Source of the DNA: Limisphaerales bacterium | Lineage (GTDB): Bacteria; Verrucomicrobiota; Verrucomicrobiia; Limisphaerales; UBA11358 | Assembly: GCA_003134375.1 (NCBI GenBank) | Contig: PLAY01000147.1 | Location: forward strand, 1-33,239 | Direction: 5' to 3' | Length of the DNA: 33,239 bases | Part shown: positions 23,807 through 30,900 of the stretch, piece after piece | Position numbering within the stretch: position 1 is the first letter of the stretch | Layout: each line of letters opens with the position of its first letter | The notes under the pieces: model-generated | Told to the model about the DNA's origin: nothing | The model's database searches: none | What the model saw: the letters and a program-made list of their open reading frames with translations, nothing else | Made by a program: the position numbers and the translations under genes

Positions 23807-24475
23807 ATGGACACTGCCACTTCAACCCATCCCGATTCGACATCAACGCTGCCCGTGCGGAAGCACCCTGAGCAGAAGGGATTTGATTTCGGGAGACTGC
23901 TGGTGCTGCGCGACCGGCTGCCGTGGTTCTGGTTTTTATTCACCGTCGCCGTGTTGTTGCTTTCGGCCATTGACCGCTATCACATCGTCTCACAGTTCAA
24001 ACAACGCGAACGCGTCGTCATCATTGATCCCGCCGGAACGTATTACTTGAGTCCGCTGCTCCAGTTTTCGGAGGCCAAAGAGTTGCACGTCCAGCAGGCC
24101 GAGCTGGCAACGCTGGCTTTCCTCGAACGCAACCCCAAGGACTTCGACAATCCCGACCTGCTCAAATTGCTGTTTCTCAAACCGGCGCTGGGCAAGGCAC
24201 AGGATGAGCGCATCCAGGAGTCGGTTGAATTTCGCGCCAAGCAGTTGCACCAGAAAGTTGAGATTGGCCGCATTGACATTCTGGCCACGCGTGAAAACGA
24301 GGTGCTGGCCGCCGTCACCGGCCAGATCATCCGCAGCGGCATCTTTCAGGACCGGGCGTTCACCGAGGCGTTTCCGTTCACGCTCCGGTTGCGCCTCATC
24401 CGCAACCCCAACATGGCCTTGAACGGACGTTTCCCCACCGCCGTGGGCGACTTCAAATATGAAATCAATCGTTAG
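23807..24475 (+). CDS. T4SS inner-membrane protein, VirB8/TrbF-like
   Basis: The 222-residue protein has a cytoplasmic N-terminus of about 40 residues, one membrane helix (WFWFLFTVAVLLLSAIDRYHIV) and a periplasmic NTF2-like domain (VVIIDPAGTYYLSPLLQFSEAK ... LIRNPNMALNGRFPTAVGDFKYEI). This is the VirB8/TrbF layout; VirB8 links inner-membrane and core complexes. It starts three bases after the VirB6 stop, and its end overlaps the VirB9-like gene by 17 bases, so the genes are coupled. Confidence 0.82.
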   Translation: MDTATSTHPDSTSTLPVRKHPEQKGFDFGRLLVLRDRLPWFWFLFTVAVLLLSAIDRYHIVSQFKQRERVVIIDPAGTYYLSPLLQFSEAKELHVQQAELATLAFLERNPKDFDNPDLLKLLFLKPALGKAQDERIQESVEFRAKQLHQKVEIGRIDILATRENEVLAAVTGQIIRSGIFQDRAFTEAFPFTLRLRLIRNPNMALNGRFPTAVGDFKYEINR

Positions 24476-25361
24476 CCTGTTCCTGCTTACCGCCTTGGTT
24501 GCCTGGGCACAACCATCCAAAGAAATTTTGAAAGATTTCCTGGATGAGAACGTATTAACCATAGTGCCGGTTGCGTCCAACCGCGTCACCACGATCAGTT
24601 TTCCAAGCGCCATCACCGCCATTGACGGGGTGAGTGTCACTGTGGACGGAAAAACGCCGGGGCTGTTTCAACTCGCCCACACCAAAGGCTCGGCGTTTCT
24701 TTCCGTGCGTGCGCTTTTGCCCAAAGCGTCCGCCAATCTCAACATCCGCTGGAACGACCGCACCTACGTCTTCGAACTATTGGAGAGTGATGTTCCCGTC
24801 CTGTCGCTCAACATGGAAGCACCGCCAACGCCGGAGGAGGAAGGCGTTGGCCGCGCGCCCGAAGTCAGTCCGCTAAAACTCCTGGCGCTGCTCGACAAAG
24901 CCAAAGCGTTTCCGTTGCTCAAGGCGCAACAGCCGGAAAGCGTCGCCGACGTGGGGTTCACCTCCTATGACGGCAAGCCGCTGGTCAGCGATTTTGACGA
25001 TTATGAAATCCAGATTGAACAGGCGTTCCGTTTCAACGCCGAGGACACCCTGGTCTTTCGCGCCGGCATCACCAATAAATCCGATGCCCCGCTGATTTAT
25101 CAGCCTGATAGTTTCGCGTTGCGGGCAGGCAACCGGCTTTATCCCCAATCCATCAGCGCCGCGGACGGCTCCGTGCCACCCAAAGGCCGGAGCATCGTTT
25201 ATTTCGCCATCACCGGCACGCCGGACGGCGGGCGCAATGAGTTGTCGTTGAAAAACCAATTCACTGTGCTGGTGAACCGTCTGTCACCTCCACCGCCCGT
25301 TGTCATCGTCACCAACACTCCGAGCGTGCATCCCATCTATCCACCCAGAGGCCAGCCATGA
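24459..25361 (+). CDS. T4SS core protein, VirB9/TrbG-like
   Basis: The 300-residue protein begins with a signal peptide (MKSIVSLFLLTALVAWAQ). The mature part is beta-rich: VLTIVPVASNRVTTISFPSAITAIDG near residues 33-58 and SAFLSVRALLPKASANLNIRWNDRTYVFEL near 78-108, like the N-terminal domain of VirB9/TrbG, where a W or F follows an I-x-F-P strand. A second beta domain (VFRAGITNKSDAPLIY ... LSLKNQFTVLV) ends the protein, followed by a Pro-rich tail. VirB9 is a periplasmic/outer-membrane component of the T4SS core. The start lies inside the end of VirB8 and its stop overlaps the VirB10 start (ATGA). Sequence identity to classical VirB9 is weak; order supports the call. Confidence 0.75.
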   Translation: MKSIVSLFLLTALVAWAQPSKEILKDFLDENVLTIVPVASNRVTTISFPSAITAIDGVSVTVDGKTPGLFQLAHTKGSAFLSVRALLPKASANLNIRWNDRTYVFELLESDVPVLSLNMEAPPTPEEEGVGRAPEVSPLKLLALLDKAKAFPLLKAQQPESVADVGFTSYDGKPLVSDFDDYEIQIEQAFRFNAEDTLVFRAGITNKSDAPLIYQPDSFALRAGNRLYPQSISAADGSVPPKGRSIVYFAITGTPDGGRNELSLKNQFTVLVNRLSPPPPVVIVTNTPSVHPIYPPRGQP

Positions 25362-26434
25362 AACCGCGCGACTTTCTCAATTTCTTCAAGACCAAGACCG
25401 GTAAGATCATCGCCTTCGGTGCGTTGTTTGCCGGCGCATTGATGATATTCAGCGTCATCCGCAAACACCACACGGCTCCCGAAGACGCCATCGCCGTTAC
25501 GCCTCTGGCCACAAACAATGTTGGCAGCAAACCCCAGGTGGTGCAGTCCGTTGTGCGACCCCTGCAACCTTTCCATCCGCCGGCGGCCAAACCGGAAGCG
25601 GCTTCATCATCTCCCACGCCGACAACGGCAATTCCGTCCGCTTTCACCAATGCATCGCCGCAACCGTTGCCGGTTGTTCCGCCGCGCCCGCCGGAATCCC
25701 TGACCCCCATCAGCCTATTTGCCGACAGCACGGCGGGCGTTCCCCAACCCAAAAAGTTGAGCGCGGTGTATGCGCCGTTCGGACGGTTGATTTCGTGCGA
25801 GACCGTCACCACGGTGGACTCCTCCTCCATGCAGACGCCCATCGTCGGCCTGGTCACCGAAAATGTTTATTTCGGCGGCAAACTGATCATCCCGGCGGGC
25901 ACGGAAGTCCACGGCATGGCGCAGACAGACCGGCAACGCGAGCGGATCGCCGGTAACACAAGTTGGACGTTTGTCTGGCAGAACGGCGAGGAAATGCGGA
26001 TCAGGGCCATCGCCCTCGACCGCGAGTTTGACAACAGCACCAATCAATCGGGCTGGGCCATCACCGACGGCAGCGCCGGGCTGCGCGGCGAGATCATCAA
26101 GTCCGACAACCTGGCCGACATCAAACTTTTTGCCGCCACGTTCCTGTCCGGCGCGGCCAGCGCCCTGACGGAAAAACAGCAGACCATCTTCGGCCCCATC
26201 ACCAGTCCCACGCTCAACAACGCGCCCTTTGCCGGCGCGCAGGCGGTGCTGCAAACCTATGCCCAACAGATTCTGGATTCGATCCAGAAGAATGGGTTCT
26301 ACGTCCGCGTGCCCAGCGGCACGCAGTTTTATCTCTACGTCCTGCAAACCATTGACCGCGCCGATGCCACGTTTGGCGGCGCGGGCCTGGTTGAAGAAAA
26401 GGACGAACAACCTGTAACCACACCAAAACGATGA
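25358..26434 (+). CDS. T4SS core protein, VirB10/TrbI-like
   Basis: The 358-residue protein has a short cytoplasmic N-terminus, one membrane helix (KIIAFGALFAGALMIFSVI, near 17-35) and a Pro/Ala-rich periplasmic linker of about 80 residues. The C-terminal beta-barrel domain carries VYAPFGRLISCETVTTVDSS, PIVGLVTENVYFGGKLIIPAGTEV, DRIR-like DRQRERI, and a final RVPSGTQFYLYVLQTI. The last two are conserved signatures of VirB10/TrbI, which spans both membranes and gates the channel. It overlaps its neighbours on both sides by four bases. Confidence 0.9.
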   Translation: MKPRDFLNFFKTKTGKIIAFGALFAGALMIFSVIRKHHTAPEDAIAVTPLATNNVGSKPQVVQSVVRPLQPFHPPAAKPEAASSSPTPTTAIPSAFTNASPQPLPVVPPRPPESLTPISLFADSTAGVPQPKKLSAVYAPFGRLISCETVTTVDSSSMQTPIVGLVTENVYFGGKLIIPAGTEVHGMAQTDRQRERIAGNTSWTFVWQNGEEMRIRAIALDREFDNSTNQSGWAITDGSAGLRGEIIKSDNLADIKLFAATFLSGAASALTEKQQTIFGPITSPTLNNAPFAGAQAVLQTYAQQILDSIQKNGFYVRVPSGTQFYLYVLQTIDRADATFGGAGLVEEKDEQPVTTPKR

Positions 26435-26991
26435 AAACGTATCATCTCATTCCATTGATATTTCTCACGGCGTGTTCGACCACGCCCAAACTCGCACTGC
26501 GACCGCTGCAACCGCCGCCGGCAGCGGATAACTCCACCGTTCGTTATCCTGAAATTATCAATGCCTACCATGTCGGGCGTTACGTTGACCCCGGCGATGA
26601 TTTGGTGATGCACGAGCAGCACGTCGTCTATCGCGTCGAGGAAAACACGCGCTGGGATTTCCACCCAGGCGCCATTTGTGGCAACGCCACATCACCAACA
26701 CCACACGATGCCGCATTCAGCCCCGCGCCCGTTAATGATGCCATCCTGGCGGAAGTCAATTCGCAGCGGCTCGCCACGGCTCAAATCATGGTGCAAGCCC
26801 GAACCCTATCGGCGGCGCTGATGCAGTTTCAAAGCGCGTTGCAGCAGACCAGAACCAATTTGCAGCAGACGATGGCGTTGCGCGCGACGGTGAGCGAGAT
26901 GAAGCAGCGGCTCGATGCGCTGGAAACGGCGCAAGGGCAGTCACCATCCCTTTCCACGACCAACGAACCGGCTGATCCGTTGAGCCCTTGA
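26431..26991 (+). CDS. Lipoprotein at the end of the T4SS operon
   Basis: The 186-residue protein starts with a lipoprotein signal (MKTYHLIPLIFLTACS, lipobox L-T-A-C, Cys near 15). A soluble part with VRYPEIINAYHVGRYVDPGDD and a helical C-terminus (ALMQFQSALQQTRTNLQQTMALRATVSEMKQRLDAL), a likely coiled coil, follow. It overlaps the VirB10 gene by four bases. It could have a VirB7- or TrbH-like place in the outer-membrane core, but I see no direct family match. The Y-P-E-x-x-x-A-Y-x-x-G-R-Y-x-D-P motif may serve to find relatives. Confidence 0.75.
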   Translation: MKTYHLIPLIFLTACSTTPKLALRPLQPPPAADNSTVRYPEIINAYHVGRYVDPGDDLVMHEQHVVYRVEENTRWDFHPGAICGNATSPTPHDAAFSPAPVNDAILAEVNSQRLATAQIMVQARTLSAALMQFQSALQQTRTNLQQTMALRATVSEMKQRLDALETAQGQSPSLSTTNEPADPLSP

Positions 26992-27049
26992 AACACTCTG
27001 TCGGCACAAAGCTGACAATCTAACAACAACCAACAAAACAAACCTCATT

Positions 27050-27457
27050 ATGAGCACAAAACCAAAAACACCGCCCAGCGCCGCTTCCGGCGCGTCCGCA
27101 CCCCAGGAACCGCCCACGCTTCGGAACATTCCCGAAGTGGACGCCAAAATTGACGCCTACATCCAGGAGAACCCCAAGTATTTGGGTTTCCTCCAGTCCA
27201 TCCCCCGCGACCGGCTCGAACGCATGGTGGTCCTGAATGAAGTGCGTGAACTGGACCGGCAGCACCGGATGCAGAATGGCGTGATGCGGCGCATCAACAC
27301 CGATCCCAAACTCAAGCAGGCGTATGAAACACTGGTCAAGGACGTGCCGGAAGAGCAGCGCGAGGAAGTCATGAGCCAGATCGCGCGCCAGACGCAACGC
27401 GCCGTCTCCCGCTCGCAAGGCCAGCGCCAAACCAAGGGTGAAGCCGTCGGCGTCTAA
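27050..27457 (+). CDS. Unknown soluble protein, last gene of the T4SS operon
   Basis: The 135-residue protein has a Pro/Ser/Ala-rich N-terminus of about 25 residues, then charged helices: VDAKIDAYIQENPKYLGFLQ, DRLERMVVLNEVRELDRQ, LKQAYETLVKDVPEEQREEVMSQIARQTQRAVSRS. There is no signal or membrane segment, so it should be cytoplasmic. I recognise no family. The high charge and a basic C-terminus fit a nucleic-acid or protein-binding role, but nothing specific can be claimed. It lies 58 bases after the lipoprotein gene and before the hairpin at 27505-27533, so it is probably cotranscribed. Confidence 0.75.
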   Translation: MSTKPKTPPSAASGASAPQEPPTLRNIPEVDAKIDAYIQENPKYLGFLQSIPRDRLERMVVLNEVRELDRQHRMQNGVMRRINTDPKLKQAYETLVKDVPEEQREEVMSQIARQTQRAVSRSQGQRQTKGEAVGV

Positions 27458-27504
27458 ACCTCCGGTCAAGCAGAACTGATGAACACCGGTCGCAACTTGA
27501 ATTG

Positions 27505-27533
27505 CGGCGGAATATCGGCAAGGTATTCCGCCG
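27505..27533 (+). terminator. Probable terminator at the end of the T4SS operon
   Basis: Perfect 10-bp arms CGGCGGAATA (27505-27514) and TATTCCGCCG (27524-27533) enclose a 9-base loop and are followed by TTTATCAGATGTTTA, only a weak T-run. It lies 48 bases after the stop of the last operon gene. It may be a terminator or an operator for the following XRE gene. Confidence 0.6.
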
Positions 27534-27609
27534 TTTATCAGATGTTTAATTGGGCGCAAAGGGCTTCTTTGAACTCTGCCGGTGATGTCGGGGGGTGAGG
27601 TGTATCGTC

Positions 27610-27903
27610 ATGCGCCGCCTCAATGTCATCGGACCCAATGTGGTCAGGCTCCGCCACCAGCGGAATTGGACGCAGGAGAAACTGGCCACCAAACTCCAGT
27701 TGCTGGGTTGTGACATCACCCCGCAGGTTGTCGCCAACATTGAGACGGGGCGTTGCGTTGCGACGGACACCCACATCCGTTTCCTGGTGAAGGTATTCCG
27801 CATCCATGTGGCCGATTTGTTCCCGCCGGAATGGCGCGATGGAAGGACGAATACCGGTCAAGCGGCGTCACCCTCAACCAAAAAGTCGCAGGCTGGCGTG
27901 TAG
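27610..27903 (+). CDS. XRE-family HTH regulator
   Basis: From the ATG at 27610 (MRRLNVIGPNVVRLRHQRNW) the protein has 97 residues; a GTG at 27595 is in frame but less likely. The HTH is VVRLRHQRNWTQEKLATKLQL, then ITPQVVANIETGRCVATDTHIRFLVKVFRIHVADLFP, ending in a polar tail. The domain is a relative of the one encoded at 14546 (VIGPNV/VVGPQV start, DLFPPE/QLYPEE end), but it lacks the KRHRGKKLKPK tail. It lies at the head of the unit with the methylase-helicase, nine bases before it, so it may regulate that gene and itself. Its TAG stop overlaps the ribosome binding site of the next gene. Confidence 0.85.
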   Translation: MRRLNVIGPNVVRLRHQRNWTQEKLATKLQLLGCDITPQVVANIETGRCVATDTHIRFLVKVFRIHVADLFPPEWRDGRTNTGQAASPSTKKSQAGV

Positions 27904-27907
27904 GAGG
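27902..27907 (+). promoter_or_regulatory. Strong ribosome binding site before the ATG at 27913
   Basis: AGGAGG lies five bases before the ATG at 27913. It decides the start of the long methylase-helicase frame upstream of the overlap with the TnpV-like gene, and makes use of this ATG likely. Confidence 0.8.
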
Positions 27908-27912
27908 TTCCC

Positions 27913-30900
27913 ATGCCGGTCCGCCGTCGCGATTTCAATGTTGACGACCAGCTTGACCTTTTTTCAAATCAAAGGCTGGCGCATGAAACCCTTGACCCAA
28001 TACGGACGAATGGCCGAGAAACACTGGCGCGAACACCGTCCCCAAATGGTGCGCGACCTGGAGGCGAAAGGACAGTTACACCAGATGCTGCTGGAGGCCG
28101 AGGAGAAGACGAAGGACGAAATGATCGAACTGACGCAACAGTTCGGAAAACAGGGGCTGACGCCGCAGCAGGCGCACGACCGCGCTTGGGAAATGGTGCG
28201 GGAGAACTACATCCTGCTCCCACCAGAGACTTAGCCGTCGGCCATCAAGCGAACGGCAGCGATTCACCCAGGAATCTTGACAACTACCGCATCACCGATG
28301 CCGACCGGCTGGGTGAAGGCGGTCTCAAACAGAAGTTCCAGCAAAACATCAAGGCGGTTGAAATCCTGCGGGCGTTGGATGCCGAGGATCGTCCGGCTGC
28401 ACCGGATGAAAAGGCCTTGCTGGTCAAATACGTCGGCTGGGGTGCGATGCCCCAAGTGTTTGACGTGGACAGCGCGAACTGGCGCAAGGAACAAATCCAG
28501 CTTTCCGAAATCCTGTCCGACGAGGAACACCGGTCCGCCCGCGCCACCACCCTCAATGCCCATTACACCGCGCCTGTCGTCATCCATGCCATGTATCAGG
28601 CCGCGCAGCGGTTCGGTTTCCAAGGCGGCGACATTCTGGAACCGGCCTGCGGCATCGGCCATTTCATCGGCCTGATGCCGGAGGAGATGCTGCGGCGTTC
28701 GGCGATCACCGGCATTGAAATTGATCCGCTGACGGTGCGCATCGCCAGGGCGTTGTATCCAGGTGCCGACATCCGCGAGCAGCCCTTTGAAAAGTCAAAA
28801 CTCACGGACGAATCTTTTGATCTGGCCGTCTCCAATGTGCCGTTCGGCGATTACACCGTTCACGACCCGCGTTGGAACGAATACAAGTTTCCGATTCACG
28901 ATTATTTCTTTGCCGCCGCGCTGGACAAGGTGCGGCCGGGCGGGCTGCTCATGCTTGTCACGTCGCGCCACACGCTGGATAAATTGGATTCTACCTTGCG
29001 GGGAATGCTTTCCGAGAAAGCCGAGTTCCTGGGTGCCGTCCGTTTGCCCAACACGGCGTTCAAGAAAAATGCCGGCACGGAAGTGACCACCGACATCGTG
29101 ATGCTGCGCAAACTGCGCTCCGGTGAACCGTCACGCGGCCCGGCATGGAAAGCGACGGTGGATTTTACCAACGACCATCAGGAAAAGTTTTCCATCAACG
29201 AATACTTCGCCACCCATCCTGAAATGATGCTCGGACAGATGCGGCTCGCACGAGGAATGTATCGGGACGGCGAACCGGTGCTGGCGCCGGACGACCGGGA
29301 ATTGGGCGAAGCGCTGGCACAGGCGGTTGCCCGGCTCCCCCAAAACATTTACGAACTCCAAACCCAATCAGCCGACGAAAAAACTTTCGATCCGGCGATT
29401 CCCGCGCCGGATTACATCAAACCCAATGCCTATTGCATCCATGAGGATGGACGGCTCTGCATTCACGAAGACGGCGTTCTCCGGCCACTGGATGACATGC
29501 CGATGGAAACCCGCTCGCGGATTCGTCGGCTGATTGAAGTGCGGGACGCGGTGCGGGATTGTATGCGCTCGCAACTCGACGGCAGCGGCGAGCAACCGGT
29601 TGTCGAGGCGCGTGAACAGCTAAACTTCGCCTACGACCGTTTTGTTTCCCGTTTCGGCCCGGTCAACGCCCCGGCCAATCAACGGGCGTTTCATGGCGAC
29701 CCGGATTTGCCGCTGTTGCTCTCGCTGGAACAATATGACGACGAAACCAGGGTTGCAGTCAAAGCCGCCATTTTTCGCGAGCGCACCATCCATCACAAAC
29801 AGCCAGTTCAATCGGTTGAATCACCGAAAGAGGCGTTGTTGGTTTCGCTGAATGAAAAGGGCCGGGTGGATTTGGAACACATGGCCGGATTGCTCGGCAA
29901 ACCTGTCGGGGAGTTTCTGCCGGATTTGCGGGGAATGATTTTCCTCAACCCGCAGAGCAAACAATGGGAAACCGAAGACCAGTATCTCTCCGGCAATGTC
30001 TGCGAAAAGTTGGTTGCAGCGGACACGGCCAGTGTTTCCGATGTCCGTTTCCATGAAAATGTCGAGGCGTTGAAATCGGTGCAGCCGCAGGATTTGCCCG
30101 CCACCGAGATTGACGTGCGCCTTGGCGCATCCTGGCTGCCGCCGTCGGACGTGCAGGATTACGTCCACGGATTGCTCGGCGTTCCGTCGGGTGTTGAGGT
30201 CGGTCACATCCATGCCCTTGGCTCGTGGCACCTCACCGCCAATTGGGAGGCGAAAGGGGCGACCGCAAACACAACCGATTGGGGAACCAACCGTTATACC
30301 GCCCTCGAACTCATTGAGGAAACACTGAACCTCAAGACGCCCACCGTTTATGATTACGTGGACAAGAAGCCTGTCGTCAACGCGCAGGCCACCGAAGCCG
30401 CCCGCGAAAAACAGGAGCGAATCAAGGAAAGGTTCAAGGAATGGATCTGGTCGGATGATTCAAGGAGAGAGCGGCTTTGCCGCCTCTACAATGACACGTT
30501 CAATCACAGCAGAGTCCGCACCTTCAACGGCGAACACCTGACGCTTCCGGGAGCCAGTGCGGCCGTTCAACTTCACAATCACCAGAAGTCGGGTGTTTGG
30601 CGTGTATTGCAAACGCCCAATACGCTGCTCGGCCATGTCGTCGGCGCGGGAAAAACCTACACGATGGTTGCTTCGGCGATGGAATTGAAGCGGCTGGGAC
30701 TGGCGCGCAAACCCATGTTCACCGTTCCCAACCACATGCTGGGCCAGTTCTCGACCGAACTGCTCATGTTATATCCGGGCGCAAACATCCTTGTCGCGGG
30801 CAAGGAGGACTTCGAGGCGCAGAACCGCAGGAAATTGTTCAGCCGCATCGCCACCGGCAATTGGGATGCCGTCATTGTCACGCACTCCGGCTTCGAGCGC

